From positions 27,707 through 91,706 of the forward strand of contig CAJXNJ010000002.1 in NCBI GenBank assembly GCA_913057145.1: a DNA stretch of 64,000 nucleotides, in the 5' to 3' direction. Of this stretch, positions 18,214 to 28,423 are shown piece after piece. A program made the position numbers and the translations under genes. This DNA comes from an uncultured Ectothiorhodospiraceae bacterium. Lineage in GTDB: Bacteria; Pseudomonadota; Gammaproteobacteria; Nitrococcales; Nitrococcaceae. How positions within the stretch are numbered: position 1 is the stretch's first letter; the number at the start of each line of letters is the position of its first letter. Below the pieces are notes generated by a model. The model saw only the letters and a list, made by a program, of their open reading frames with translations, did no database searches and was not told the DNA's origin.

Positions 18214-21200
18214 GCGTGGATCCCGCCCCGCGCGCGAGGCCGTGCATTTACGGCCGCAGTTCGACCTCGATCTGCCTGTTCTCGAGCATGCCGAGGAGAT
18301 CTCCAAGGCCGTTGCGGATCATCAAGTGGTCGTGATCTGTGGCGAGACCGGTTCCGGCAAAAGCACCCAGTTGCCAAAGCTCATGCTCGCCCTCGGCCGC
18401 GGGCTTGAGGGCGCCATCGGTCATACCCAGCCCCGGCGCATAGCCGCTCGCAGTCTTGCCGCACGCGTCGCCGAGGAGTGCGGAACCCGAGTGGGTGAGG
18501 GGGTGGGCTATCGGGTGCGCTTTGGTGATCGCACCGGGCCCGGGACGCGGGTCAAGCTTCTAACCGACGGCATGCTGCTTGCCGAGACCCAGAGTGATCG
18601 TGATCTCAAGGCCTATGACACGCTCATTATTGATGAGGCGCATGAGCGAAGTCTTAATATCGACTTCCTGCTTGGTTATCTCAAACGACTGCTGCCGAGG
18701 CGTCCCGACCTGCGGGTCATCATCACCTCGGCGACCATCGACCCGCAGCGTTTCTCGGCACATTTCAACGACGCGCCGATCATCGAAGTCTCGGGCCGGA
18801 CCTATCCGGTCGATGTGCGCTATCGCCCCCTGCTTGCACAGAATGACGACGAACGTGAGGTCAGTCTGCGTCAGGGCGTGTTGAACGCCATCGACGAGCT
18901 CGCCGGGCTTGGCCGCGGTGATGTCCTTGTTTTCCTCCCCGGTGAGCGCGAGATCCGCCAATGCGCTGAGGCGCTGAGAAAACACCATCCGCCGCATACG
19001 GAAGTCCTGCCGCTCTACGGCCGACTCTCGGCGGCCGAGCAGCAGCGGGTTTTCGCACCGCATCGGGGCCGCCGTATTGTGCTAGCAACCAATGTGGCCG
19101 AGACATCGTTGACGGTCCCGGGCATCCGTTATGTTGTTGACAGCGGGCTTGCGCGGATCAGTCGCTACAGCTATCGCACCAAGGTCCAGCGTCTGCCGGT
19201 TGAACCGATTGCCCAGTCCAGCGCCAATCAGCGTGCCGGGCGTTGCGGCCGTGAGGGCCCGGGTGTCTGCATTCGTCTCTATGCCGAAGAAGATTTTCAG
19301 AGTCGTCCGCTTTTCACCGAGCCGGAGATCCTGCGTACCAACCTGGCCTCGGTGATTCTGCAGATGAAGCATCTGCGGCTGGGTGCCATTGAGCAGTTTC
19401 CGTTTATCGAGCCACCGGATCCACGCTATGTCCGTGATGGGCTGAAACTGCTTGATGAGTTGGGGGCGGTTGACCGCAGACAGAACCTGACGCGGCTCGG
19501 TCGCCAGCTCGCCCGGCTACCCATTGATCCCCGCTTGGCCCGTATCCTTCTCGCCGGCGATCGGGAAGGGGCGTTGCGCGAAGCGCTGGTGCTGGCCGCG
19601 GCGCTGTCGATTCAGGATCCTCGGGAGCGTCCCATGGATCAACGCGAGGCGGCAGATGCGGCCCAGGCGCCCTGGCGTGATCGGCAGTCAGATTTTGCCG
19701 GATTACTGCGGCTCTGGGATGACTATCAGGAACAATCGCATCACTTAAGCCGACGCAAGCTGCAGGCCTGGTGCCACAGTCATTTTCTCTCGCATGTGCG
19801 AATGCGTGAATGGGCCGAAGTCCATGGCCAGCTGCATGGGCTGATTCGGGGCATGAAGTTTGTGGAGAATGACAAGCCGGCTGAGGGCATTGCTGTGCAT
19901 CGGGCACTGCTCAGCGGGTTTCTCTCGAATGTCGCCAGACGCGATGAGGGCCAGGAGTTCATCGGCCCACGCGGGCTCAAGCTTGCCATTCATCCGGCCT
20001 CCGGGGTGGCCAAAAAACCGCCGCGCTGGATCGTTGCCGCCGAACTGGTGGAAACCCGGCGGGTTTTTGCCCGCACCGTGGGGGAGGTGAGGCCAGAGTG
20101 GATCGAGCCGCTTGCCCGGCATCTGCTCAAACATCGCTTTCACAGTCCCTGGTGGTCACCCAAGCAGGGCAAGGTCTTTGGCCGCGAGGATGCGACCCTT
20201 TACGGGCTGCCGGTTGTGAACAACCGCAAGGTGGATTACGCGCGGGTTGAGCCGCAAAAGGCGCGGGAGGTCTTTATTCGTGACGGCCTGCTCGATGACC
20301 CCGGACCGCATCCGCCGGCTTTCCTTAAAGCCAATCAGGCATTGACTGGCGAAATTGAAGCGCTTGAAGCCAAGACGCGACGGCGCGATGTGTTGATCGA
20401 CTCGGAGGCTTTGTACGCCTTTTATGACGGGGCGCTGCCCGCTGAGGTGGTCGATGGCGTGAGTCTGAAGCGCTGGCTCGATCGTGGTGGAGATGACAGG
20501 CCGTTGCGATTGACGCGCGATCAGCTCATGGCCCGGGGCGTGGAAGTCGGCGCTGTCGATTATCCCGATCATCTGCGGGTCAATGGCATTGAGCTGCCGC
20601 TTCGCTATCACTTCTCGCCGGGCAGTGACGATGATGGGGTGACCGTGCGCATTCCGATTGCTGCTTTGAATGCGCTCACCCCGGAGCCTTTTGAGTGGCT
20701 GGTGCCGGCGTTGCTTGAGGAGAAGGTCATTATGTTGATCCGCTCGCTGCCCAAAGGGCTGCGGCGGAATTTCGTGCCGGTCCCGGATTTTGCCCAGGCG
20801 GTGCTTGAGGCCCTGCCCGAGCGAGAGGGCTCGCTGGAAGATGCCGTGCGGGTCGAGCTGCGTCGGATGACCGGCGTCGATCTGCCAGCGGATATCTGGG
20901 ATGAAGTTGATGTGCCTGAGCATCTGACCATGCGCTTTGCGGTGGTGAACGCCAAAGGCGAAGTGATCGCCGAGAGTCGCGATCTGCCTGCATTGCAGCG
21001 GGAATATGCCGGTGAGGCCTCAGCACAGTTCGAGCAGGGGCCGAGCAGCGATTTTGAGCGTACCGGGATTACGGACTGGGATTTTGGTGATTTGCCGGAA
21101 CAGGTGGCCTTTGAGCAGGGCGGTATTACCCTGCAGGGGTATCCCGCGCTTTGTGCCGAGGCCGATGGGGTGGCACTGCGGCTCATGGATGGGGCAGAAC

Positions 21201-21916
21201 GCGCGCTCACCGCTCATCGCGCCGGTGTGCGGGCGCTTTTGATGAAGCGTTTTGCGCAACAGGCGAGACACCTGCGCCGCGGCATCCCGGAGCTTGATCG
21301 GCTCGCTATCGATTATCGCGAGGTGGATAGCGCGGATGCGCTGAAAAGAGATTTTGCCGCTGCAGCGTTCGAGGAGGCTTTTCTCGATGATTCGTTGCCG
21401 CGTACGCGCAGTGAGTGGCTTGCCTGTTGTGAGCGCGGCCGGGGGCGGGTGATTGAAGTCGGTGAGCGGCTTCTGGAGCGTGTCTCTGATATCCTCTCGC
21501 GCGGAAGAGCGGTGCGTCGGAGCCTCAAGGGTAATATTCCGCTCGGGCTGATGGACAGTTATCAGGATCTGCAGCATCAGCTCGATGGACTGATTCATCC
21601 GGGATTTCTGCTCAGCACTCCCGCTGATCGGCTGGCCGACCTGCCGCGGTACCTGACCGCGATGGAGCGGCGGGTCGAGCGCCTGACGCGGGATCCGAGC
21701 CGGGATCAGGCAGGCCTTGCGGCAGTGCTGCCGCATCAGCGGCGACTCGATGAGGCGCTGGAGCGGCACGCCCGCAAGGGGATTCGTGACCCGGCGCTCA
21801 CGGAGGTGCGATGGCTGCTCGAGGAGTATCGCGTCTCGCTTTTCGCCCAGGAATTGGGTACGCGGGAGAGGGTGTCCGAAAAGCGCCTCGCCCGGGCCTG
21901 GGAAGCCGTTCGCTAG
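18206..21916 (+). CDS. hrpA: ATP-dependent RNA helicase HrpA
   Basis: DEAH-box helicase of about 1236 residues, close to the E. coli length. Motif I is GETGSGKSTQLPK, motif II IIDEAHERSLNIDFLLGYLK, motif III SATID, and motif VI QRAGRCGREGPG, followed by the OB-fold and the long HrpA-specific C-terminal region. HrpA acts in mRNA processing and ribosome rescue from collisions. The open frame starts earlier (18119), but ATG 18206 (MTERGSRPAREAV) follows a GGAGGG region and leaves only a short overlap with the phosphoesterase gene. Confidence 0.95.
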   Translation: MTERGSRPAREAVHLRPQFDLDLPVLEHAEEISKAVADHQVVVICGETGSGKSTQLPKLMLALGRGLEGAIGHTQPRRIAARSLAARVAEECGTRVGEGVGYRVRFGDRTGPGTRVKLLTDGMLLAETQSDRDLKAYDTLIIDEAHERSLNIDFLLGYLKRLLPRRPDLRVIITSATIDPQRFSAHFNDAPIIEVSGRTYPVDVRYRPLLAQNDDEREVSLRQGVLNAIDELAGLGRGDVLVFLPGEREIRQCAEALRKHHPPHTEVLPLYGRLSAAEQQRVFAPHRGRRIVLATNVAETSLTVPGIRYVVDSGLARISRYSYRTKVQRLPVEPIAQSSANQRAGRCGREGPGVCIRLYAEEDFQSRPLFTEPEILRTNLASVILQMKHLRLGAIEQFPFIEPPDPRYVRDGLKLLDELGAVDRRQNLTRLGRQLARLPIDPRLARILLAGDREGALREALVLAAALSIQDPRERPMDQREAADAAQAPWRDRQSDFAGLLRLWDDYQEQSHHLSRRKLQAWCHSHFLSHVRMREWAEVHGQLHGLIRGMKFVENDKPAEGIAVHRALLSGFLSNVARRDEGQEFIGPRGLKLAIHPASGVAKKPPRWIVAAELVETRRVFARTVGEVRPEWIEPLARHLLKHRFHSPWWSPKQGKVFGREDATLYGLPVVNNRKVDYARVEPQKAREVFIRDGLLDDPGPHPPAFLKANQALTGEIEALEAKTRRRDVLIDSEALYAFYDGALPAEVVDGVSLKRWLDRGGDDRPLRLTRDQLMARGVEVGAVDYPDHLRVNGIELPLRYHFSPGSDDDGVTVRIPIAALNALTPEPFEWLVPALLEEKVIMLIRSLPKGLRRNFVPVPDFAQAVLEALPEREGSLEDAVRVELRRMTGVDLPADIWDEVDVPEHLTMRFAVVNAKGEVIAESRDLPALQREYAGEASAQFEQGPSSDFERTGITDWDFGDLPEQVAFEQGGITLQGYPALCAEADGVALRLMDGAERALTAHRAGVRALLMKRFAQQARHLRRGIPELDRLAIDYREVDSADALKRDFAAAAFEEAFLDDSLPRTRSEWLACCERGRGRVIEVGERLLERVSDILSRGRAVRRSLKGNIPLGLMDSYQDLQHQLDGLIHPGFLLSTPADRLADLPRYLTAMERRVERLTRDPSRDQAGLAAVLPHQRRLDEALERHARKGIRDPALTEVRWLLEEYRVSLFAQELGTRERVSEKRLARAWEAVR

Positions 21917-21941
21917 CGCAGAAGACAAACAGAGGATAAAC

Positions 21942-23040
21942 GTGCTCGATATCAATCCAATCGCCAATCAGCTTGATGATCTCAAGGGACGCACCGAGTC
22001 CCTGAGGGGGTATCTTTGACCTCCCGGGTCAGCAGGAGCGTTTCGAAGAAGTCAGTCGCGAGCTTGAGCAGCCGGATGTCTGGAATGACCCGGAGCGTGC
22101 CCAGGCCCTGAATCGCGAGCGCGCCTCGCTGGAGAAAGTGGTCGGCGGGCTGCAATCACTGATCAGCGGTCTGGAAGATGCCGGTGAGCTCCTTGAGATG
22201 GCGCGTGAGGAGAATGACGAGGACACCCTCGCCGCGGTGGCGAGCGATCTCACCGAGTACGAGCAGATTATCGAGGGGCTTGAGTTTCGGCGGATGTTCT
22301 CCGGTGAGATGGATGCGGCCAACTGCTTTGTCGATATCCAGGCCGGCTCCGGCGGTACCGAAGCACAGGATTGGGCTGAGATGCTGCTGCGGATGTATTT
22401 GCGCTGGATTGAAGCCAAGGGCTTTAACGGGGAGCTGATCGAGGTCTCCGAAGGCGAGCAGGCCGGGATTAAATCCGCGACGATTCGGGTGGAAGGCGAT
22501 CATGCTTTTGGCTGGCTGCGCACCGAGACCGGAGTACACCGGCTGGTGCGCAAATCCCCGTTTGACTCGGGTAATCGTCGTCACACCTCGTTTGCCTCGG
22601 TCTATGTCAGCCCGGAGCTGGATGAGGATGTCGAGATTGAAATTGACCCCTCTGATCTGCGCATTGATGTCTACCGGGCGAGTGGCGCAGGCGGGCAGCA
22701 CGTCAACCGAACCGAGTCGGCGGTGCGCATCACCCACATGCCCACCGGCATCGTTGTGCAATGTCAGAATGACCGGTCGCAGCATAAGAACAAGGCAACG
22801 GCCATGAAGCAGTTGCGCGCCAAGCTCTACGAAAGGGAGATGGAGGCGCAACGGGTCCAGGCCGCTGCCCTGGAAGAATCCAAGGCGGATATCGGCTGGG
22901 GCAGTCAGATCCGCTCATATGTGCTCGATCAAAGCCGGATCAAGGATTTGCGCACTGGTGTGGAAGTTGGAAACACGCAGGCCGTACTCGATGGTGAGCT
23001 TGATCAGTTTATCGAGGCCAGTCTCAAGGCGGGGCTCTAG
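21942..23040 (+). CDS. prfB: Peptide chain release factor 2 (programmed +1 frameshift)
   Basis: RF2 is encoded in two frames. GTG 21942 opens a 25-codon leader that ends at TGA 22017-22019. A +1 shift at CTT-T then continues from GAC at 22018 to 23040. The joined product is 365 residues, the exact E. coli RF2 length. The stop-recognition tripeptide SPF falls at residues 205-207 and the catalytic GGQ at 250-252, the same numbering as E. coli. RF2 recognises UGA and UAA and hydrolyses peptidyl-tRNA. Read without the shift, the 5' part looks like an unrelated short frame. lysS follows, as in many gammaproteobacteria. Confidence 0.96.
22005..22020 (+). promoter_or_regulatory. RF2 autoregulatory frameshift site
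   Basis: AGGGGG (22005-22010) serves as the internal Shine-Dalgarno stimulator. TAT CTT TGA C follows, with the slippery CTT and the in-frame UGA. This is the canonical prfB element: low RF2 delays termination and promotes the +1 slip. Confidence 0.95.
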
Positions 23041-23052
23041 GAGAAAAGAACG

Positions 23053-24540
23053 ATGACCGATGCCGAGGAAGAACACCGTTTAATCGCCGATCGCCGGCGC
23101 AAGCTTGATGCCTGGCGCGAGACGGGGACGGCCTTTCCGAATGATTTCCGCCGCGAGGATATGGCTGGCGACCTGCAGGCGCGTTGTGAGGAGATGGATG
23201 CCGAGCGGCTGCAGGCCGAGGCCATTACGGTGCGTCTGGCCGGGCGGATTGTCTTAAAGCGCGTCATGGGCAAAGCGAGCTTTGTCACCCTGCGCGATAT
23301 GAGTGGCGATATACAGTTGTTCCTGCGCCGTGATGATCTGCCCGAGGGTGTCTATGAGGCTTTCAAGGGCTATGACGTGGGCGATATTGTCGGTGCTTCC
23401 GGCACGTTGATGCGCACACGAACCGGCGAGCTTACGGTGCATTGTGACTCGCTTGTACTGCTCACCAAGTCGCTGCGCCCGCTGCCCGAGAAATACCATG
23501 GTCTCGGCGATACCGAGGCGCGCTATCGTCAGCGCTATCTTGATTTGATGACCAACCCGGAGGCCCGGCGGGTTTTCAATACCCGCAGCCGCATCGTCCG
23601 CTACATCCGGGATTTCTTCCATGACCGTGGTTTTCTCGAAGTCGAGACACCGATGATGCAGCCTATCCCGGGCGGTGCCGCGGCGAGGCCTTTTGTCACC
23701 CATCACAACGCCCTGGAGCTGGACTTGTATCTGCGGGTTGCCCCGGAGCTTTATTTAAAGCGCCTTGTGGTGGGCGGCATCGAGCGGGTCTATGAGATCA
23801 ACCGCAACTTCCGCAATGAGGGTGTCTCCACGCGACACAACCCTGAATTCACCATGCTCGAGTTCTACGAGGCCTATGCCGATTATCGGGATGCCATGGA
23901 TATGACCGAGGCATTGATGCGCGGCCTGGCGCGGGATGTCACCGGCAGCGAGCAGATCACCTGGCAGGGGGTGGAGATTGATTTGGGCAAGCCCTTCGCG
24001 CGTGTCTCCGTTGCCGATGCCGTGCTCGCGCGCAACCCGATGCTCGAGGGCAGGCTCAATGAACGCGAAGCGCTTGCCGCGCGTGCCGCAGAGCTTGGGA
24101 TCGAGCCGCAGTCACAGTGGGGTGAGGGCAAGTTATTGCTGGAGATCTTCGAGAAAACCGCCGAGGGCGAGCTCGAGCAGCCGACTTTTGTCACGGACTA
24201 TCCAACGGAGGTTTCACCGCTGGCGAGGCCACGGGATGATGACCCGAGTATTACCGAGCGCTTTGAGCTGATTATTGCCGGCCGTGAGATTGCCAACGGG
24301 TTCTCCGAGCTCAATGACGCCGAAGATCAGGCCCGGCGTTTTCGTCGTCAGGCCGAAGAGAAGGCCGCCGGCGATGAAGAGGCCATGCATTACGATGAGG
24401 ACTATGTCCAGGCACTGGAGTACGGGATGCCACCTGCTGTCGGCGAGGGCATCGGCATCGATCGGCTGGTGATGCTGCTGACCGACAGCGCCTCGATTCG
24501 TGATGTGCTCTTGTTCCCGACCATGCGCCCGAGAGGCTGA
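23053..24540 (+). CDS. lysS: Lysyl-tRNA synthetase, class II
   Basis: Protein of 495 residues. An N-terminal anticodon-binding OB domain (about 60-150) precedes the class II core: motif 1 near [24 protein letters not shown], motif 2 in [24 protein letters not shown], and motif 3 in [14 protein letters not shown]. It charges tRNA-Lys. ATG 23053 follows AGGAGAAAAG. The gene starts 12 nt after prfB and is probably co-transcribed with it. Confidence 0.97.
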   Translation: MTDAEEEHRLIADRRRKLDAWRETGTAFPNDFRREDMAGDLQARCEEMDAERLQAEAITVRLAGRIVLKRVMGKASFVTLRDMSGDIQLFLRRDDLPEGVYEAFKGYDVGDIVGASGTLMRTRTGELTVHCDSLVLLTKSLRPLPEKYHGLGDTEARYRQRYLDLMTNPEARRVFNTRSRIVRYIRDFFHDRGFLEVETPMMQPIPGGAAARPFVTHHNALELDLYLRVAPELYLKRLVVGGIERVYEINRNFRNEGVSTRHNPEFTMLEFYEAYADYRDAMDMTEALMRGLARDVTGSEQITWQGVEIDLGKPFARVSVADAVLARNPMLEGRLNEREALAARAAELGIEPQSQWGEGKLLLEIFEKTAEGELEQPTFVTDYPTEVSPLARPRDDDPSITERFELIIAGREIANGFSELNDAEDQARRFRRQAEEKAAGDEEAMHYDEDYVQALEYGMPPAVGEGIGIDRLVMLLTDSASIRDVLLFPTMRPRG

Positions 24541-24552
24541 GATCCGGTCAGT

Positions 24553-25518
24553 TCAATCGCCCGGCGGCGGATAGGGTAGATCCAGCAAGGCAAGGGGCTG
24601 CTCGTCGACAAAGAGCTCCCCGGTCTTTGCGGCATCAATACGCAATACCGCCAGCAATTCACTGCCGCCCTCGGGCGAAGGTGCAGCGCTGACCACCGTC
24701 CCGGCTGTGCCACCTTTGGCATCAACGACGCTTGCCGCGGCGCCCGGCGGTGGGCCAGCCATGCCTGCTCGGTACAGGCGACGTTTGAGTTGGCCGAGAT
24801 AGTGCATCCGCGCCACCACTTCCTGGCCCGGGTAGCAGCCCTTCTCGTAACTGATCCCGCCCAGCGGCTCAAGATTGAGCATGGTCGGGATGATCGACTC
24901 CTGGACAGGCAGGGTGACCTCCGGCAGTCCAGAGCGGATATCGAGCAGTCGCCAGAAGGCTTCATCACCAGGCGTGAGTGCCTGCTCGGCGCGTGTCTGA
25001 ATTTCTTCAAGTTGACCGGATGGTGCCAGCATCAGGTAACGCAGAGCTTCGCCATGCGGCAGGGCGATGATATGCAAATCACCGGCGCGTGTGAGTTCAC
25101 CGGGCCGGGTGGGCAGCGAGCCGGCGATCTCGGTGAGCAGCACTTCAGCGGCAGGCCCGGCAAAGCCAAGAAATCCTTCGCTGTCGGTCAGGTTGGTGAG
25201 CGCGACTTGCGCGCGCAGCACGAACATCTGCAGCTTGGGTTGAACCGCAGCGAGGACTTCACTGTCGGTGATGAGGAGCAGGCCAGTGTCACTCGGGACC
25301 ATGCGAAAGAGGGCCCGGGTCCGGCCTTTGGCATTGCACCAGGCAGCAAGCCGGGTCTCGGTCTCGGCAAAATCCCGGGCCGATTGCGTGAGCTGATTGT
25401 GCAGAAAGTCAGTGGCGTCGTCGCCGGTGACATGCAGTATGCCGAGCGAGGGTAGCGGGCAGACCACCCCGCCCTGTTCGGCGGCGAGTGCAATGGATGA
25501 CAGATCAGATGTGTTCAT
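24553..25518 (-). CDS. ygfZ: YgfZ, folate-binding Fe-S cluster maintenance protein
   Basis: GcvT-like protein of 321 residues with the YgfZ signature YEKGCYPGQEVVARMHYLGQLKR, whose cysteine is essential in the family. The N-terminal part has GILHVTGDDATDFLHNQLTQ and KGRTRALFRM. YgfZ supports Fe-S enzymes such as MiaB and SDH in a tetrahydrofolate-dependent way. The frame is open to 25671, but ATG 25518 gives the normal N-terminus; no strong ribosome-binding site precedes it. It is convergent with lysS and divergent from the SDH maturation gene, a suggestive position next to an Fe-S complex. Confidence 0.9.
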   Translation of the reverse strand: MNTSDLSSIALAAEQGGVVCPLPSLGILHVTGDDATDFLHNQLTQSARDFAETETRLAAWCNAKGRTRALFRMVPSDTGLLLITDSEVLAAVQPKLQMFVLRAQVALTNLTDSEGFLGFAGPAAEVLLTEIAGSLPTRPGELTRAGDLHIIALPHGEALRYLMLAPSGQLEEIQTRAEQALTPGDEAFWRLLDIRSGLPEVTLPVQESIIPTMLNLEPLGGISYEKGCYPGQEVVARMHYLGQLKRRLYRAGMAGPPPGAAASVVDAKGGTAGTVVSAAPSPEGGSELLAVLRIDAAKTGELFVDEQPLALLDLPYPPPGD

Positions 25519-25570
25519 GCGTAGAATAATGCCATTCACGCCCTGCGAAATGTAACCGGAGGTCGGTTCA

Positions 25571-25732
25571 ATGAGCTGTGACAAAGACGAAAAAAAGCCC
25601 GAGGAAGAAACCCGGGAGCAGGTCGATTGGGAGAAGCCGCAGACCTGGCCGAAAGAGGTCGGTGGCAGCAAGGGGCCTGAACCGACCCGCTACGGTGATT
25701 GGGAGAATAACGGGCGTTGCACGGATTTCTGA
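25571..25732 (+). CDS. DUF1674 protein, SDHAF4-like succinate dehydrogenase assembly factor
   Basis: A 53-residue protein. It is charged and Glu/Lys-rich at the start, then carries the family-defining C-terminus KEVGGSKGPEPTRYGDWE and ends in CTDF. DUF1674 is the bacterial relative of mitochondrial Sdh8/SDHAF4, which binds flavinylated SdhA before complex assembly. GGAGGT at 25558-25563 lies seven bases before ATG 25571, which supports expression. It sits directly upstream of sdhC, so function and position agree. Whether it shares the sdh transcript is open, because a promoter and a hairpin lie between. Confidence 0.85.
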   Translation: MSCDKDEKKPEEETREQVDWEKPQTWPKEVGGSKGPEPTRYGDWENNGRCTDF

Positions 25733-25740
25733 GCGTTTTT

Positions 25741-25767
25741 GATCGTTGATGTTGCATCGCAACGATC
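25741..25767. repeat. Inverted repeat before the sdh promoter
   Basis: GATCGTTG (25741-25748) and CAACGATC (25760-25767) form a perfect 8-bp stem with an 11-nt loop. A second, mutually exclusive stem, GTTGC (25751-25755) with GCAAC (25759-25763), overlaps it. It abuts the sdh -35 hexamer, so it may be an operator, or the end of the DUF1674 transcript. Confidence 0.5.
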
Positions 25768-25796
25768 TTGCGAAAAACGGCCGGTCGGCGTAGATT
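25768..25796 (+). promoter_or_regulatory. Probable sdhCDAB promoter
   Basis: TTGCGA (25768-25773), exactly 17 nt, then TAGATT (25791-25796), 43 nt before the sdhC ATG. A good housekeeping match placed where an sdh promoter is expected. Confidence 0.5.
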
Positions 25797-25839
25797 ATCG
25801 CAACAATTCCAAATAACACCGCGCCCGGAGAGTAAGCCG

Positions 25840-26220
25840 ATGAGCTCGGACAATCGCCCGCTTTCACCTCACCTGCAGGTCTATCGCCTGCCCTTTACTG
25901 CCATCACCTCGATCAGTCATCGCATCTCCGGTGTGATGCTCTCAGGCGGCGCGCTTGTGCTCGTCTACTGGGTGTTCGCGGCTGCCTCGGGCCCGCAGGC
26001 CTATGCGACGGCGAGTGCCTTCCTGGGCAGTCTTCCGGTGCAGCTGCTGATGTTCATCTGGAGCTTTGTGCTCTTCTACCATCTGTGCAACGGCATCCGA
26101 CACCTCATCTGGGATGCCGGGTATGGATTCGAGCTCGATGCCGCTCGCCGGGGCGGGCAGATCGTCATCGGCAGTGCGGCGGCCCTGACGCTGATCGCCT
26201 GGCTGATTGCGCTGGTCTAA
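25840..26220 (+). CDS. sdhC: Succinate dehydrogenase cytochrome b556 subunit
   Basis: Membrane anchor of 126 residues. RPLSPHLQVYRLPFTAITSISHRISGV contains the quinone-site Ser and Arg (SISHR) and the start of helix I. FYHLCNGIRHLIWDAG contains the haem-ligand histidine region of helix II. Three hydrophobic spans are visible. ATG 25840 follows GGAGAGTAAGCC; the longer frame from 25768 runs through the promoter. It is the first gene of the sdhCDABE-ygfX operon. Confidence 0.95.
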   Translation: MSSDNRPLSPHLQVYRLPFTAITSISHRISGVMLSGGALVLVYWVFAAASGPQAYATASAFLGSLPVQLLMFIWSFVLFYHLCNGIRHLIWDAGYGFELDAARRGGQIVIGSAAALTLIAWLIALV

Positions 26221-26232
26221 AGGAGACGGGAT

Positions 26233-26613
26233 ATGCAGTTTCGGACCCCCATCAAGCAGGCCCGAGGCCTGGGCGCGTCTCACCATGGCGCGAGTCACTG
26301 GACCGCACAACGCCTCTCGGCGATTGGCATGGTGCCGCTCATGCTCTGGCTGGTCATTGGTATCGCCAGCCATGCCGGCGCCGGCTACAGCGAGACGATT
26401 GCATGGATGGCAAGCCCGTTTAATGCTGTCCTGCTGGTGCTGATGTTCGGTGTGCTCTTCTATCACGCCTCGCTTGGCCTGCAAGTGGTGCTCGAGGACT
26501 ACGTCAGCCACAAGGGCGTGCGTCTGGCGCTTTTGATCGGCGTGCGTTTCCTCGCCCTGCTCCTCGCAACGACGGGCATTTTCGCCGTCCTTAAGATCGC
26601 ATTCGGAGGCTGA
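26233..26613 (+). CDS. sdhD: Succinate dehydrogenase hydrophobic membrane anchor
   Basis: 126 residues with three membrane spans. [22 protein letters not shown] and [16 protein letters not shown] hold the usual second haem histidine and the tyrosine/aspartate near the quinone site. AGGAGA precedes ATG 26233. With SdhC it anchors SdhAB to the inner membrane and binds ubiquinone and haem b. Confidence 0.94.
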   Translation: MQFRTPIKQARGLGASHHGASHWTAQRLSAIGMVPLMLWLVIGIASHAGAGYSETIAWMASPFNAVLLVLMFGVLFYHASLGLQVVLEDYVSHKGVRLALLIGVRFLALLLATTGIFAVLKIAFGG

Positions 26614-26617
26614 CTCG

Positions 26618-28405
26618 ATGAGCAGCGATTACGAGATTATTGACCACACTTACGACGTGGTGGTTGTTGGCGCCGGCGGCGCCGGGTTGCGCGCCACTTT
26701 CGGCATGGCCGAGAAAGGACTCAAGACCGCCTGCGTGACCAAGGTATTCCCGACCCGTAGCCACACCGTGGCTGCTCAGGGCGGAGTCAGTGCCGCACTC
26801 GGCAACATGGGTGAGGATGACTGGCGCTGGCATGCCTACGACACCATCAAGGGGTCGGATTGGCTCGGGGATCAGGATGCGATCGAGTACATGTGCCGCG
26901 AAGCCATTCCGGCCATCATCGAGCTTGAACACTACGGCGTGCCGTTCTCCAGAACGGAGGAAGGCAAGATCTATCAGCGCCCGTTCGGAGGCATGACCAC
27001 GCACTTCGGTGAGGGCACCGCGCAGCGTACCTGTGCGGCCGCCGACCGCACCGGCCATGCCATCCTGCACACGCTCTACCAACAGTCCCTGGCGCATCAG
27101 GCCGAGTTCTACATCGAGTTCTTCGCGCTGGACCTGATCATGGAAGACGGCGCCTGTCGTGGCGTGATTGCGCTTGAGCTTGCCACCGGCAAGATTCATC
27201 GCTTCCGCGCCCATATCGTCGTACTCGCCACCGGCGGTTACGGTCGGGCCTGGTTCTCCTGCACCTCTGCGCATACCTGCACGGGTGACGGTGGTGGCAT
27301 GGTCCTGCGGGCCGGTCTGCCGCTGCAGGATATGGAATTCACGCAGTTCCATCCGACCGGCGTTTACGGGGCGGGCTGCCTGATTACCGAAGGCTCCCGT
27401 GGCGAGGGCGGTTATCTCACCAACTCCGAAGGCGAGCGCTTCATGGAGCGCTATGCGCCAAATGCCAAGGACCTTGCATCGCGTGATGTTGTCTCGCGCT
27501 CGATGACCATTGAGATTCGCGAGGGCCGTGGCGTGGGGCCGAAGGCTGACCATATCCATCTGCATCTTGAGCATCTCGGCCCTGAGGTGATTAACCAGCG
27601 CCTGCCGGGCATTGCCGAGACAGCGCGGATTTTCGCCGGTGTGGATGTCACCAAAGAGCCCATTCCTGTGCTGCCGACGGTGCACTACAACATGGGCGGC
27701 ATCCCCACCAATTACCGGGCTGAGGTTGTTGCCCCACGCGATGGTGACCCGGACGCGGTTGTCCCCGGTCTCATGGCCATTGGCGAGGCCGGCTGTATTT
27801 CGGTCCACGGGGCCAACCGACTGGGGTCCAACTCTCTGCTCGATCTTGTGGTCTTTGGCCGGGCGGCTGCCATTCGGGCAGCGGAAATCGTCGCCGAGAC
27901 CGGTGAGCACAAGCCTCTGCAGGCCGATAGCGCGGAACCCGCGCTGGCCCGGCTCGATCGCCTGCGCAACGCCAAGGGCAGTCACACGACCGCCTCGCTG
28001 CGTGATCAGATGCAACAGGCGATGCAGACCTACTCTGCGGTTTTCCGCACGGCGGAGACGCTGGAGGAGGGCAGCAAGCTCATCCATGACATCTACGCCA
28101 AGTTCGCCGACGTCAATGTCTCCGACCGGTCCCTGGTCTGGAATACCGATCTGGTCGAGACGCTGGAGCTTGAGAATCTGCTCGGCAATGCCGTAGTCAG
28201 CATGGATTCAGCGCTCAACCGCCAGGAGAGTCGCGGCGCCCATGCCCGCGAGGACTTCGGTGAGCGTGATGATGAGCAGTGGATGAAGCACACGGTCTCC
28301 TGGATGCAGGAAGACGGTGGTGTTCAGCTTGATTACCGTCCGGTGCATATGACGACGCTCACGGATGAGATGGAAGTCATCCCGCCGAAGAAGCGCGTGT
28401 ACTGA
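26618..28405 (+). CDS. sdhA: Succinate dehydrogenase flavoprotein subunit
   Basis: 595 residues. The FAD fold is [38 protein letters not shown] carries the histidine that binds FAD covalently. [21 protein letters not shown] and [23 protein letters not shown] carry active-site and FAD-contact residues. It oxidises succinate to fumarate in the TCA cycle as part of complex II. Flavinylation probably depends on SdhE (29205), and maturation on the DUF1674 protein (25571). Confidence 0.97.
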   Translation: MSSDYEIIDHTYDVVVVGAGGAGLRATFGMAEKGLKTACVTKVFPTRSHTVAAQGGVSAALGNMGEDDWRWHAYDTIKGSDWLGDQDAIEYMCREAIPAIIELEHYGVPFSRTEEGKIYQRPFGGMTTHFGEGTAQRTCAAADRTGHAILHTLYQQSLAHQAEFYIEFFALDLIMEDGACRGVIALELATGKIHRFRAHIVVLATGGYGRAWFSCTSAHTCTGDGGGMVLRAGLPLQDMEFTQFHPTGVYGAGCLITEGSRGEGGYLTNSEGERFMERYAPNAKDLASRDVVSRSMTIEIREGRGVGPKADHIHLHLEHLGPEVINQRLPGIAETARIFAGVDVTKEPIPVLPTVHYNMGGIPTNYRAEVVAPRDGDPDAVVPGLMAIGEAGCISVHGANRLGSNSLLDLVVFGRAAAIRAAEIVAETGEHKPLQADSAEPALARLDRLRNAKGSHTTASLRDQMQQAMQTYSAVFRTAETLEEGSKLIHDIYAKFADVNVSDRSLVWNTDLVETLELENLLGNAVVSMDSALNRQESRGAHAREDFGERDDEQWMKHTVSWMQEDGGVQLDYRPVHMTTLTDEMEVIPPKKRVY

Positions 28406-28423
28406 CGCTAAGGAGAAATAACC

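Noticed and set aside
26591..28087. A 498-codon open frame on the minus strand opposite sdhA
   Set aside because: It mirrors the sdhA coding frame, has no recognisable domain or ribosome-binding site, and is a typical antisense shadow in GC-rich coding DNA.
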